A DNA stretch of 64,000 nucleotides from Haliotis asinina (GCF_037392515.1 NC_090291.1:36789001-36853000); one strand, 5' to 3'; shown: positions 39,089-55,100, counted from the first letter of the stretch. Notes: generated from the letters alone by a model not told the origin. Made by a program: numbers and translations.

Positions 39089-42000
39089 ACCATTATGAAG
39101 CTAACTGAAGCAATGCTGCGACACATGACTTAAACCTGCAATAAAAACTTTGACAGACGATGTAACTCAATATACCTGCCTCAGGTAGCTGGGCCAACCT
39201 AGTCCCTATTCTATCTAATACTGTTCACAACATACAACATGGCAGCTTGCGCTATGATCTTTATTCAGTTTCCGGTTGATATACATGGTGAGTGGCCACA
39301 TACAGAGATGCACTCTGACAGTTGGTCATCAAACAAAAATGTGTTTAAAATGCAAACAAATATTGGACACAACACTTGATGATTGAGCTGATTGTTGGAT
39401 CAAAATTATAACAAAATTAAACATATGAAACACCAGCCACCATTAGATGGGAGCTCTTGAGCTGTATTTTCATTGGGCGAGATGCCAACTGAAAGTTAGC
39501 AATGACCAGTCATGACACTGAGTGTTTTGTAATGATCAATCAGAGCTCAATACATGTGTCACTTCTATCAATGCTACACAAAAGAAAAAAGGCAATGGCT
39601 GATAACAAGATATGTACATCTGATATATGGGAATATTCAATACTATTTGAGTGTCATAGAAACACATTTCCAGGAATAGTTCATCGAATTCCTGTGTACA
39701 AACCACTTCACCTGGCATTGTCAAGGAATGGACAGACGGAGGAGTTCAATGGAGCACAAGCTCTCCCTTAAGGCAGAGGAATACAAGTCCACACAGTGCG
39801 GATTCCTATGTTGGGTCCATAAATAACAGTCTCTGAAAATACTCTGTGTGGCATGCACTAATACTTCCTGTTAACTGCCTTTCTGATCATACTTTACCGT
39901 TATTACTGAGATTCAGTCTTGCAATCACCATACTTAGGTCATACATTCTCTAGCTTAGGTGGGCTACACAAATATTGAGTATAGTTCAGAAACAAATTAC
40001 TTTAAATCACGGATTATTACCTTATTTGATTTATTACAAAATATGTGCATATTTCACAAATATTTAACACAGAACACTTAAAGCTAATGTATTGCATGTA
40101 GCACAGCAAATCTAGCAGTGTTTATACATCAAGCAGCGAACTAAGAGTCGTACTATCACTTCAGCTTCAATATCACAAGACAGGTGGTCCTTGACTTACA
40201 TGAATAAATAGCTAAAATACAGCTCACATTTAGCATGAGGACATGGTTCATGCTGTTCCCATACCACACAGACCTGATCCGAGGTAGCTGACAGTTGTGT
40301 TCATCAAAACAAGGGGAATCTATTTAGTATTGCAACTGACTCAATCCTTCCCCTATCTACCTGCACAATAATTGTCATGAATTTCATTTGGGTATATCAT
40401 TTATATTACTCTTCAGAGTGATGCAAATTTGGTGAATTTTTTAATAAAGCATGACATCTGTTTCATTCTCTCAAAATCAAACAAGCGTTTTTTTCACATT
40501 TAAAATCAAACAAATTTCATGATGTGAAATATTTACATTAATGATTTAACTAAATATTTTGCACATAAAATCAAAAGAAACAGCAAAAAATGGAAGGAGG
40601 TAAAAGATTTTCAACCAAACAAGGATAAAATATCATGTGTTAAAAACACAACTGTGCAACATAAATCATAGCTCCTAGGTCCTTATCTAAGAGTGTTTCA
40701 TGTCACACCAGTGTAAAGTTTGGCATAAGGACTTAAACACAAGACAATAAGTGACAACATTAATACTGATTGTACACATTAATTTTCTAGCAAGTTTTGA
40801 TTACCATGCAATGCAGTGTGCAAGGTGTACAGCTTGTCCTGCTAAGCCACTGTAAAATAATCACAAATACATATTTCACATACTGATAGACAATATGAAA
40901 CATTTTAGGGCTTATGCATAATAAAAAAAGAGTATGGAATGATTTGGGTCAATACTGGACATTGTGGCAAGATCTTTAAACTGACATTTGAATATAAATC
41001 GAACAAAAATCTTGAGACATTTCAGTTACTGTTTTCTAATTATTGCTTGTTAGCTGTCTGTACATGCATGTGTTAGTAATCAAAAATATCTACTCAAAAG
41101 TACACCACATCCACCTCAGCATCACAAAAATCATCATTTGTAAAAGTCTTATTTATTTTTTTGCTACTTTTTCATTGAAAGATATTGGTAGTATTTACAT
41201 GTCTAATGAAGAAATTATTTAATACAAATTATTCATGTGTTTATTGGGAGATTAATATCCTGAGACTGAAGGTACAAAGTAAAATCATTTTTGAGTGCCC
41301 ACAATATCAGATCTTCCTAACGACCTTGCACTGCTACCCTGTGTTCAGAGAATTATTATTAAGTTATTTGAAACATGATTCTGTGGTTACCAGGACTTTC
41401 ATGTCTATAAGAAATCCCTCCACATTTAATGTTATACTCTCAAAAAACCTACTCATACTAGAACGAGCATATCAACTGTGGACATGACATTCAGTTGTTT
41501 AACTGCAGTAACATCATTCACCTTCGATATCTGTGCCATATCATTTTTGTAAAGGTATAATATTTGGATAAATAGAACATATCATCCAAACCATGGAATA
41601 GAACCACAGAGTAACCAATCAGAGACATGTCTACCTTGGATATGATTGCTAAAGCCATCGGAACAATTACCTGACTTCAATAATTTCTCAAAATACTCCT
41701 CAGCAGAAAGTAATGACATGAAATTCATATTTGGGGTTCAACTTAACATTACTAAGACCATGATAGATATGCAATGCAGGGTGCTGGTGTACAAAGCTAT
41801 CTTAGTGCCATGGTGACTCACATACCCCACATAACAGAGTCTTGGTGCTAAGACTGTTTTGTACAACACCACTCTGGTCACTGTGATGCAGTCTATGAGG
41901 TCTCTTATCGAATGATGTGTCAGTGAGTCATGTTCCTCTACACAATACAAACACACAGATACAAATACTGGAACAAGAATGGGGTAAAGACTTGGGGGGT

Positions 42001-43110
42001 GTAAGTGCATATGGTTAAAAAGAACATAATTTGACAACAGAATTCATGAGGAATTTGTTTTGTCATAATTGGAACCTACTGGTGTTTAACTGGTGAGTTT
42101 TTCCAGGACTTTTAACTCTGGCCAGATGACATAAGTAACATTCTGCCTTATCATCTATGTGTACCCATGACAAGTAACTGTCAACTGTACAAACTATCAA
42201 CAAATACACTGTACAATCAAACTATTTCATACAAATGAATAATAAGAGCCCACATGGGTGTAGGGACACATTCAGAGACACACAACACATTAACATACAT
42301 AGTAATATATGTTGTGTTCATGGTCATATTAAATTAAACATGGAAATAATAACTTGAACAACAAGTAATAGCACTTTCTTCTCCAGTCAAGGCAAGTTAC
42401 AATCAAAATTAAACCTTACATACATTTGCAGTTGGTATATATTTTGAGATAGGGTGGTCACAACATTGGGCCATGAGCCTTGAACCAGACAGGACCAATA
42501 TCGCCACAGAAGGTCTTACTTATGACAGTCATAACGGCAAACAATATCTTGCACTGAAAACAAAATGATTAGCTTTTCATAAAAAGGTATTAGTTTACTA
42601 TTGCACAAAAGACCTAATAACTTAATACAGTATATGAAGTAAGGGCAGATTGATTGCCTGAGACAGGCTAGATTTCTGACAGACGGTCAAAATTTACAGC
42701 TAGCCATCCTTACATATTTAGCACAGACAATAGAGTTTAGAATTCCTGCTGGAAATACCAGAGAATGAGATGCATGGCTGAATATAAGGATGTATGAACA
42801 GCAGCTTATCAGGGTATACTTACAAGCAGCACGTAAAAAGGTCATTCCACAAAAAATAGCGACTACAATTCAAGGCTTTCTAGTATGTCACAGAACTTCT
42901 CACACTGGCACCAATGATGTCCATAAAATCCCATGACAAATCCACATCTCTTAACACACATTATAACACCTTGCATTCATCTCCTCTCCACAATTAACCA
43001 TATTAAATACCCTTGTTAAAATCTGTACATTGCCAAGTCATTGATGACTGGCAACAAAATGCTCTGTAGTAAAATAACATTTGATCACTGACGCCTAAGA
43101 CACATCCATA

Positions 43111-46100
43111 TCAAAAGCAGAAGTCAGCCTCTGCCATGTCCAAGGCCCACCGGAACTTGTCCCTCTGGGTCTTGTTGTAGATCTTCTCCACAGGCACATT
43201 CCACTTCTTACACCTGGGTGAGGGAAGGGAGATAACTGCATTAAAAATGTTTAGCAGGTGGTATGAAAACCGAACGATACACATGGCTTAGACATTTACC
43301 TATTAGATGAAATATCTAAACACAGGCAGAGTAGAATCAGTTTGCCCAAAATAAGACTTCAAATGATAGGATCCTGGCATTCACAAGGCACATAACAAAA
43401 AAATACAAGCATATCTTGCCATGTTTACCCTAATGAGGGCATAACGGACAAAAGTACTACACAGGCAGCATATCAGAGGTATACTTAATGGGTGAACACC
43501 TGTCTACAAACAGCACAGATGTCCAAGCATCCACTAAGGTTGCTATCCAATAAAAGCTATATCTGACGTGACAGAAGACAAGCAACCATCAAGACAGTTT
43601 TAAGCTGAAAACAACTGAAGAAATTATCCCAGTGTTTTGTTGATCATCTTGATCCCATACTCTGACACAGACTCAACCCAGGCAAATAGAATGGTTATCA
43701 CCTTCCTAAACGGACTTACCAAGCCACTGAGATTCTGGGATCCAGATAGTTCAGCTTGGACGTACCCAGGGCAATTTCTTTATTTTCCTCCTGCAAAACA
43801 AAATAAGGGCCATGTATTTCAGATACAACATTAAAATTTGAGGGAAAGGCTTATTGAATGTCCAAGTCCATTCACTTACATTCTTATAACATCCTCTATT
43901 ATTTCATGGAGGGTAATATGTGTACTACCCATGAGTTATCGCGTCCACAAAAATTGTGGTTATCTTGAAAATAAGGTCAAGGTCACCAAAATCAAGCGAT
44001 GTCTGCATGATCCCCAAATGCAGGCTGTCACCAAATTTGAAGACATTGGGTACAACAGTTCATGAGATGCTGCATTAACAAGTTTTAAAAGTGGTCAAAA
44101 GTCGTAACCTTGCAAATAAGTTCAAGGTCACCCAAATCGGCTAGTGTCTGCATAATCACCCAATGTAGGCTGTCCCTAGATTTCTAAATTTAATGACAAT
44201 GGGTACAACAGTTCGTGAGATATCACATTAAACAGTTTGAAGAGTGGTCAGAGTCATGGTGACATTGAAAATAAGGTCAAGGTCACCCAAATTGACTGGC
44301 GTCGGCATAATTCCCAAATGTAGGCTGTCACTAAATTTGAGTACACAGTTCATGAGATATTGCGTTAATATGAGTCAGCAGAGTGGTTGAAAATAAGGTC
44401 AAGGTCACCCAAATCGACTGGTGACTGCATAATCCCCACCAAACTTGATGACATTGGGCACAACAGTTCACGAGACATCGCACTGACAAGAATCAGGATG
44501 TGTGTTCGTATGTCCAAATGCTGCTGAATGCATAGTTTCCGAGTTTCACGCTGCAGCAGGGGACAGTAACATGCATAGCATTCATCAAACAGTATGCTAC
44601 AAGAGTATCTTGCTTGAAACATGTGATCTACTGATGAAAACAACAAACAAAATTCTGGAAGGTATTGAACAAGAACAAGAATAAGAATCAGAGCATATCA
44701 CAAGCTAAATTAGGTTTTTGGCATGCCTGACTGTTCATAAAAACCTGCACACTGTAAAAAACAGATCTACTCAGGCCCACCACTTTAAAACGAGACCAAC
44801 CAAATCACATTGTGTAATAGTCTTATGTTGACAACTGACCTTGTCTGTGGCCTGCACCTCCAGCTTAGTGAGCTGTTCCTCCAGCCGCTGTACTGCCTTC
44901 TTTTTTTTCTCAACAGTCCTGTAACACACAATTGTGTAGGACTTGATTGTAACTGAATATGAGGGACAAAGGAGGGGAGAGAAGAGAGAAGGAAGGTGAG
45001 AGAGAGAGCAGATGGCATTCATGCTGTACATGCTTCTACTTGAAGCATCATCCCCACCCCAGCCATAAATTATGAACAGTCCCTCAAAGCCCTGATATTT
45101 ATGCTCTGGGTAACAAGCACTCATGAATGTATGTAATGTCATCTGGAAGCTGAAAAATCCCAAACTACTTTGACATATTGTCCATTGTGACATGCATACT
45201 ATCACAATTAGACCTCCCACACCTAAATATGTAGGACATTTACATATGAAGTGTGTTGCACTTACTGTCTTGCCTTCTCTGTGTTGTGGGCCTTGTAGTC
45301 AGACTTGGCATCTTTCACAGCCTTCTTTGCATCCTTCACCTGCAGCTTCTTCTCATCAATCTGAAACAGATGTCAACTACCCCATCAGCTACCGACCCAT
45401 GAAGATCTGGGTTAGAATTTGTCTTCAACAACCCAACGGTTGTCGTAAAAGGTGACTAATAGGATGAGGTACTCAGGTCGCTGACTTGGTTGACACGTCA
45501 TTGATCACAATCATGAAGATTGATATTCATACTGTTGATCCTGGATTGTTTGGTCCAGACTCAATTATTTACAGACAGCTGCAAAATAGCTAGAATATTG
45601 CTGAGTGGCGAATAAAACAACAAACCAACCAACAACCTTCCATCAGCTATCCAGCCTTCACAAAGGCTTTATTCAATCCCATCTGCTGCTGTACCGAAAC
45701 ATGGCCTACAGACTTAAACATAGCATTGGGTAGACAGAGCAAGACACAACAGAATTTATCTATCATGACATGAACACAAACCCAGCATACAACATGGCTT
45801 GAAATTAGGACAATGAAACAGATTCTTTCTGAAATGCTATTCAGGACAAGAACACAAACCCAACATACAATATGGCTTGAAATTTGGACAATGAAACAGA
45901 TTCTTTCTGAAATGCTATTCACGACAAAAACACAAACTCAACATACAACATGGCTTGAAATTAAGACAATGCAACAGATTCTTTCTGAAATGTTATTGAT
46001 CTGCATTTAAAGTAATTGGTAGGATACAGTTTCTGTTTACCTTTTTCATGAGATTGTCCATAGATTGGGCAAATGTTTTTGGAGCAGACCGCTGATGGTT

Positions 46101-49100
46101 ACACAAGATAGCCACAGCTCGGTTGGCTCGGTTGTAAGACAGGATTTTGGCTGGAACAGGGTCTTCGGCTGGAGGATATAAAAAAGATTAATGATCAGAT
46201 ATCCATTTTTCAACACATCATGACAAGGTGATATTTGTCAGGCACACAAAGCAGGTAGGTTCTTCGGGGACAGGGATCAATTGAACACAGATCTATGGAT
46301 ATGTGCTAGATAGAAGGAAGTCTTACGATTTGTGAGAATGTCCAACTGTTCCTGTAGGGTGCGGGAAGCATTGTATGTCCTGAATACCTTAGCAGTCAGG
46401 CCTTCCATCAGATCATGGAGATGTTTGTTCAAAATGGCAGTCTGAAGATAATGGAGAACATGGGTCAGCTTTAAAGTAAACTGTTAGTAAGACAAGGCAC
46501 ACTAGTACAGTATGACTGTAACTTTGATACATACACAGGACTATATGCTACATCCAACAACACTCCACTGTTACCACTGATAGGAATTTTCATCTCCTAA
46601 CATCGCGTCACAGTTGGGTTACAACTGAACTTTTGAGATTATTAACATTCTATCCAGACGTGTGGTAGGTTGGCTGACACACATATGTGATTAAGGAAAA
46701 AAGGAACAAGTGTTTGCCACTAACATGGTAAGGGTAAAGGCCACCCAAATTGACTGGTATCTGTGTAATCCCACAATGTAGGCTGCCACAAAATTTGAAG
46801 ACATTGGGTAGAACACTCCATGAAATATCACACTTACAAGAAGCAAAATACAGACTCCACTGGATACATGCTTGACACAACTTACATTCCTACATTCAGA
46901 TATGGATAATGTGACTTTTGTCATGTGTTTTCGTTTGTGAACTCACATTAAGTCTGTCGAAGAGATCATCTTCAGGCTGCTTGTTGTCCATGAAGAGCTG
47001 CAGGTTCTTGAAGACCCTCTTCTCCACAGGCATGCTGTTATTATAGCGAATGGAGTCCTTACCGAGGAAGTCAAACTCAACCACACACTCCTTGTTGTCT
47101 TTCTCCTCATGCAGCGTCATGTGTTCCACTCGCAAGGAGCAGCAGCCCACCGTGTCAGCCGTTTCACCTTCCTCCTTCTCGTTACCAGCTCTCAAAGCCA
47201 GCTGGACAAATACAATACAGAGTAAGTTGCTGGATAACAAACACACAGGAATATACTCAGGGGCTCTCAAAAGTCCAGTAATCAGTAATCTACATCAAAT
47301 ATCAGTTAAAATTTATCAACTTGGCATTGTTTGATTGTGGTAAGTGTTATAAGATCGGATGGGTATGATACCCATACTTATGAAACAAATTGGGTGTTTC
47401 CAATTTCAAGTGGGTATCTATAGTTGTAGATACCCATCATATTTTACAAATCTGGGTATTCATGTCAAATAAGTATAACAGGAGCAACATTGTTTTATAC
47501 AATAATAGAACAATACAAAGTCCATCCAACAATGCCAAATCATAGCTAATACAGACTTTATCCATATGTGCTGTAAGAAATAATATGTGCCTTACACTAC
47601 ATCTGTACTGGTGTCAAACAAGATACCAAGATGACTATTAGATGATATAATCTTCACCCTAACTCTTAATTTTTTTTCAAAATGCTTAAGCATTTCAGTG
47701 TGTGGGAACCTCAATTAGCTTGAATTGATACAATACGCAATATGATTTTGATGCATTGGGTAAATATGCACTGTTATTTTGACATAGCATAAACATATAT
47801 ATTCATTTATTTTTCTTGCATATTTGAACTTTTCTATGGCATATCTTACACAAGTACACAGCTCATCTGGAGATCTGGTCGGATATATTTTAAACATATT
47901 ACAGGGGAGTTTTATTCCCAGTCAATCATTGAACTAACAATCAAAAATATATATCGGTAATCTGTATAAATGTAAAGATGAAATACACACAGCAGCAAAT
48001 TTTACTCTGTAAATACAACTGACTAAAAAGGTAACATGTGACCATTAAAACATGTCTCTTAACCTACATCTGCTCATAATGTATGATGAATTCACTGCTT
48101 GTATCTTAATATATGTATGGGAATCACCTTGTCTATGAAGTAGAGGGCAACAGCTCGTTGACGTATTCTCATCTCCTTTGATTTCCAGTCTTCACGATAC
48201 TGAGCACGGATCTTGTCAACACACTTGTGCAGTCGACGTGCAACCTCATACTTCTGCCAGTCCTTCTCTCCCTGAAGGAAATGTGAAAGAAAAATGAACA
48301 ATTACTGCATTATCATTCATATCAGGCCAACCATTAATAACAGAGGGATGACCGCAACTGGTTTGAGTCTTAACCCATTATTAGACCCATGACGCTACAG
48401 TGTTAGAATTGGTCTTCACCAACCTGTGTATGTTGTAAAAGGCAACAGGATTGGGTGGTCAGGCTCACTGTCATTGTATTGACACACGTTATCATATCCC
48501 GATTTTGCAGATTGATGCTCATGCAGTTGATCACTCGATTGTTTGGACAGACTCAGTTATTCATGTATAGCTGAAACATTGCTGTCTGGCAAGACTACAT
48601 CATGAAACTGCAGCGAAATGAAGTGCCTAACACAAAGGGGTCATCTATTGTCCAATCAAGATTGAAATCACCAAAACCATATTACCCTTCACCATACCCA
48701 GTGTTCTGCAAATGAAACTTACCTTGAGTTTGGAAGCAGCATTCAACATGATGTATTTGGTCTGACCCTGGATGTTTTCGTTCCAGCTGGAGAGCCATGT
48801 TACCTGCCACATACCACACAACATTCAACTGATGTCCTTCGTGGAATTAAATATCTATTTACAAAGTCCTTTCAATCACAATGTCTTAAATCAAGCCAAA
48901 TGCACAGTGACATCTAGACCTGCATCAATTCACCTAGATCTCTATTCAATTTTTTATAGTGAACCCTCAATTCGTTCATTTTCAATTCAATTCTTTATAC
49001 ATGTAAAAACATCAGATTTCACTTAACTCTCAGACTCTGCTTTTTAGCATGAAATCGCAAACTTGGGAATGTCTACTAAGGATTTTCATAGGATAATTTG

Positions 49101-52100
49101 TCTGACGCCAACCAATCACATTTCCCCTTGATTCAGCCCTCACAACAGCTCAAGTTGGAGTCAAAGTTACATTCTGGCTGTGTGGAAATGATCTAAATAG
49201 GATTTCAAATACTAGTCAAAATTGTATTAATGGTTATAGAAACTTGAAACTAAATCAAACCGAATCATTGCAGTACTAGAAACAACCACTCTAAAACCTA
49301 TGACAGCCATTGACTTATAACAAATAACACGTTATTCTTTCTGGAAGGTATCAACAAGGGCCACATTCAGCAACATTTCCATAATTTTTCATTGATGAAG
49401 AAAAGTTACTGGGCTATATAGATTCCCTAAAAACCACTTCTGCACAAGAAAAAAAACTTACTGAGTTATCATGTCGGACTTCTTTCCACCTGTGACCTTC
49501 AGGAGGCTTTGGGATATTAGAATCTCTGCAGAAGTAAACCAAGTTGAACAATAAAATCTCCGAACTTCAAGTCAACATAATTATTGTATTGCCAACTTCA
49601 TGAAATCATATACAATTTCAGAAATCAGTTCTCACCATTTTTGATGTTTCAACAAAAGACCAAAGATTCAACAGTAAATGGCATGCGCAGAGAAAAATGT
49701 CAAATTATTTTTTTCTTCTCTCTTACTTGCTACAGTTGATAATGACATCTTCAGGCTGTACCCTCCTCTTCAACATGCCTTGTTTGGGATGGTCTCCCCG
49801 CCCTCTGAACAGGCCTGGGGGTTCTATCTTAAAGTTACCAATTTTCTCAGTATGGCCATCAATCTTACAAAAGCCATACTCCTTCACTAGCTCTTCATTC
49901 TTCTTTTTAATTACCTGTTTTCACAATAAAGGAAATTCTTAAAATCACTTATAGTCTCAAACATTTGGAAGGTAACTGTGAAATTAATTGAAAGTGACTG
50001 TCAAAAAAATGTTCAAAACAGAAAAATAGCTCTTTTATAGTCTTGTATCCAGGGACTCCCTAGCTCCTTCATTTTAAACTTATTTGTTATTCTAATATTT
50101 GTATAGCACTAACATCCAGGCCAGCTGCTTAAAGGCATTTACTTTTTCCCTGAATCATTGGATGATAGCCTCAATGGCACACTGCATTATCAATTTCAAC
50201 TCCATGGGGACCATACAACCCTTGCAGCCACTAGGCTGTGGCTTTCCCATGCTTACAAAGTATCAAATTTTCAGCTGGGTGCAACCCTTTAACTTTCTTC
50301 CCACTCTACTCATACTACACTACAGGACAAGGTAGCTCTTCAAGTGTCTGCTCTATTCAACTATTGGTTACATGTCATATGGCTATACGGTAAATATGGC
50401 TTACCAGTTTCTCTTCCTTTGTCATCGCTTTTCGTTCCTCTGTCTTCATTTTGAAATAGTCAGCCATTTCGTTGAATTTGCATTTCTTTAGATCCTTGAT
50501 CTTCTCCTTTTCTTCAGACGTCATTGACTACAAACAGATCACAGGCATGCTGGCTCGGATCAAACGGTTAGATTAACACCTGCTAAGGGAAGCAATTTCA
50601 GCGGGGTGCAGTATTTTAGAGTGAGTTGGGTTTCACTCAGGTGACATAACAAATACACACAGATCAAATGTGTGTATGTATCTATACTATCCAAAAATAA
50701 TTAGGGATATACGTAAATTTTGAAATGATGAATAATGATCTATATATTCACTGACAATCTGACAAAATATTGATAATACAAATATCAACATCCCTAAAAT
50801 ATTTTGTTCGGTATATTATCCTTGTGGAAAATGAGTGACTCTTAGGCTGCTTTTAGCACTATTCTAGCAATATCACAGCTGTGGACACCAGAAATGGGCT
50901 TTACACACTGGACACTGAATCAAATCAGGTTTTCGTTGTGACAAGCCAACCAAAACCGCTTTAACCATTAGGCTACACCACCAGCCCTGCAGCATATTAG
51001 ACACCATGGACACCTCTGTGTAGAAATTGGTATGCACTTCCTTGGCAAGTAACACTGGTATATTCACCTTCCTCCAGTCCTTCATGAAGTTGTTGTTGAA
51101 GACATCACGTGTGGTGTAGTCGTGTTCCAACATCTTGGCATAGAATGTAGCAACTTCTTCTGCATCATTTGACAATGACATCTCCTTCCCTAGAAATGTA
51201 TGAGCCATAATTTAAGTCTGTGCTGACAATAAACACTACAAAGACTATTACTCCTGCCACTACAACAAATGCAACCTGTTTTACCATTCCATCATTATTC
51301 AAATTAATGCCGCCATATAGATTAAATATGCTGAGCACAGGATCTAACAAAAAGCAAATATCAAGTCAATGTGCAATTGCACATTCCTGATTTGCAAGAG
51401 AAACCTTTAAACCTTCATATATGATTTCTCCAAGAATACTTTCCTATTTATTTGTAATATTAATAGTGATAGGAATGAACCTACAACTATTACCAGGAAT
51501 AATTGAGGAAAAAACCCCCATAAAAACATCAGGAGATTAAAATGGGCAGTCAAAGATTCTAGTAATACTTAGTATACAATCAATATAACAACTGACAGAA
51601 ACTTTCCACTGCTCCATTGCTTTAACATGGTATGGCAGTCTGATTAAATCTTCACCAGAACCAAACATGTCCTCACCGTCATAGTAGAATTTGACAGACT
51701 TGGGCAAAGGCTCATACGGAGGAGCAAACACTGGGCCCTTATGTTCCAGGAAATACCACTTGGTTCCATCATCTTTTCGCTCCTCCTCCCACCTGCACAT
51801 TTTTTAAAATGTAAAATAATGTTTTAAATGTGGTGTCTTTTAGGCCTTATGATGTCCGGCTGTTGATATGTTTTATGGCAGTATGTACTTTGAAACGACA
51901 TGACACAGAAATAAACTATTCTATCATTATTTATTATTACTAATACATGCACATAACAAGCAAACCAAAATTTCAGTTTTTCAAACAATAACATGGTGTA
52001 TGGCCTATATTTAACAAGAATCCAAACGTTTATGTTTCATTTGCATTTGAACTGACTTCTTTCATATTGCTGACATGTGTCATCATCAGGTGTCTAAAAG

Positions 52101-55100
52101 TGTCCCAGATGCTTACTATGGCAAAGATGGTAATCCCTGCAAATGCTCAGCTATGTTCTGGTCACTCACCATTTCCACACTTCTGGTTCAGGGGCCTTCT
52201 CCTTCTTGGTTTTTTTGTTAGGGCTGGGTAATTCTTGTATCTGCTGCGTCTTCTTTTTCAGCTTGTCCTTCTTTTTCTTCTTAATTTCCTTTATAAGAAA
52301 GAAGATGAAGACTAGAGATTAGCAATTACTCGAAAACATCAAACATGGGTTAAACACACAGGAATTATATCAATGTAAAACGTGAGAAAGCTATGAACTT
52401 GTTGTTTAACAAAAGTCTGCAACCTAAGCTATTATCACAAAGTGAACAACCCCTAACATCCAGGTGGCATAACACATAGATACAGATCAAACGTGTATAT
52501 GTATCCATTACTCTTTTGCTAAAGAGTGAGTTTTAGGCCACTTTTAGTAATATTCCAGCAATATCACAGCAGGGGACACCAGAAATGGGCTTCACTAAAT
52601 GTACCTATGTAGGGGAATCAAATCTGACTTCAATATGATAAGTGAATGCTTTAACCACTAGGCTACCCCACCATCCCTACTATTACAAAGCCAGAGTCTA
52701 GTAAAACATCTTTGGCATAATAATTAATATGCTCAGCACATCACATTAACATTACAATACGCTGCAAAGAATATTAAGTGACAGGTCCAGTCAAACAGGA
52801 ACCAACCGGTTTGAATTCCTCTTCCTCCTCATCTTCTGCTTTCCTCTTTTTATTGAGCTTCTTGTCCTCAACTTTCACTTTCTTAACTTTCTCAACCCTG
52901 AAAATGTAAACCAATAATAATCATAACTGTAGAGCTGGTATAGAAATGCATATACAGTGGAAGCTGCCAAAACCGGCATCTGTCCAATCCAGCAAGTTGT
53001 CAACACCGGCATAAAATCTCAGTCCCACCCGTGGCCTGTATATATACACCTGGAAATTAATCAAGCAACACCCCAATTTTTTCTATTGGAGCAACTTTGA
53101 AGTGTTCTGACAATCAAAATATGCCGGGTTGATATAGTTTGACACTTTTTTATTCAACAGACGATCTCTGACAAACAACTTAAAGGGAAAAAGTATCAAG
53201 ACTTTGCTTTATTGCAACGAAATCCAAATTCTTAAAACTGTCTTAAATTCATGAAAAAATGGACACAATTTACTATTCATCCACAGACGTTGTTGTCAGG
53301 TGTATTAACACAAATGTCACATGGAAAGAAAGAACAGTCATCTGAGAGTCTGCACACCGACTTTCATCAATATCTAGTGTGTCCTCCCTGCGCACGCACC
53401 ACCGATTCCAGACGCCTCCTCATTCCTTGGATGAGTCTCCGGATCTGATTCTGGGGGATCCTGTTCCACTCCTCATGCAGGGCAGCCGTCAATTCGTTGA
53501 GATTATGGACTGGTGGGTCTCTCTGCCTCACACGACGGCCAATAAAGTCCCACAAATGTTCAATGGGGTTGAGGTCAGGGCTCATGGCAGGCCATGGAAT
53601 TCTGTCAATTGCATTTTGCCGCAAAAAATCATTTACAGCATGCGCCCTGTGAGGTCTAGCATTGTCGTCCATAAATATGGGTCTCGTTGCCAGAGGATGG
53701 TTCTCAAAATGAGGTACCACAGCCCTGTCAAGAACCTCCTGTTGGTAACGAACACCGTTAAGGTTGCCACGGATGGTAATGATATCCAACTTGCAGTTCA
53801 TGGAAATGCACCCCCATACCATAACGGAACCTCCCCCAAAGGCCACAGTCTCCTGGATGTTCCGTGGAGCCATTGCTGTGTTCCTCTGCCTCCAGACCCG
53901 AGTACGACCGTCCACCATGTGCAGCAAGAACCGGCTCTCATCTGAGAAATGGACCTTCCTCCAAGAGGCAATGTTCCAGTGCAAACGGTCATTACACCAG
54001 GCCAGTCGGGCTGCCTTATGGGCTGGAGACAGTCTGGGTCGCTTGATTGGCCTCCTTGCCCGGTATCCTGCAGCTTTCAGACGATTCCGAACAGTCCTGT
54101 TCGAGATGGGTCTCCCTGGAAGCCACTCCTGTCTCAACCGAGAGCTCGAGTCGAAGGACCTGCGCCGTACAAGTCTCAGTAAAGCTCTGTCCTCCCGGAC
54201 TGTGGTCTTCCTGGGTCTTCCTGGTCTAGGCAGGTCTTTAACTTCATTAGTGGCCCGGTATTTTTTCAAAAGTTTTGAAATTATGGAATGATGTCGTCCG
54301 ATTTGAGTCCCGATTTGTCTTAGAGACATACCAGCATTCCTCATGCCGATTATTTGCCAACGAGTGGCCTCTGATAATTTCCTACGTGCCATGACATTGA
54401 AATGAATGAAAAACCGAATGCAATCGACAACCTGCGCTTGTAAACACCCCAGGGAAAAAGTGCATTTTTCGAAAGTTGAGGTTAAAGCAATGCACGTGCG
54501 CTGTGCAAGCTTCACGCGCGTCATATCAACCCATGAAAAGCTCATGCTGTATGTCAATACATCAAAATTGAATAATCAATCATCAAAATTACTTCGTTAG
54601 ACTTTGTTAAGTTTTTATGTGTCTTTGAATTTGGTGTTGCTTAATTAATTTCCATATGTATATATCATCAGGTCCATAATACAGTACATTGTCCATACTG
54701 GATTATTTCTTCAGTCACAGTGAGTGTCGGTTTAGACAGCTTCCACTGCACACTGTCAGACTAGTTTACTAATGAATCGAATTAAATGTGCTGATTTTGT
54801 ATAACTCTTTTTACTGCACCATTCAAAATAATCGGGTTGTGAGTGCCTATTGACTAATTCTTGAGGTTCAAGTTTGTTGCCACAGTATTTGAGAAAGTGG
54901 AGTTTTATGCCACGTTCAGCAATATTCCAGCTATATGGCAGTGGGCTGTGAATAATCAAGTCTGGACCAGTATATCCAGTGATCATTAGCATGAGCATCA
55001 ATCAGTTCAACTGGGAATCAATGACATGTGTCGCCTCTTACAACAAGTATGGGTTACTGACAATCAATTCTAACCCAGACTTTCATTGGTCCTACAGTAT

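Larger units (their letters stand above)
37073..43110. other. Convergent region between TRAPPC2L and TOP1
   Basis: Holds the TRAPPC2L 3' UTR (to about 37.72 kb), inverted SINE copies at 38.2-38.6 kb, a SINE at 38.9-39.1 kb, then about 4 kb without recognised features. Part of the latter is probably TOP1 3' UTR. Minus-strand poly(A) signals (TTTATT on plus) occur, for example near 40029, but none can be chosen. No conserved open frame. Confidence 0.5.

Noticed and set aside
44771..45220. 149-codon minus-strand frame
   Set aside because: Only the part at 44840-44918 is TOP1 exon 18; the rest is intron read-through.
45764..45997. CRISPR-like array
   Set aside because: The repeats are contiguous 78-bp units without unique spacers, in an animal gene intron.
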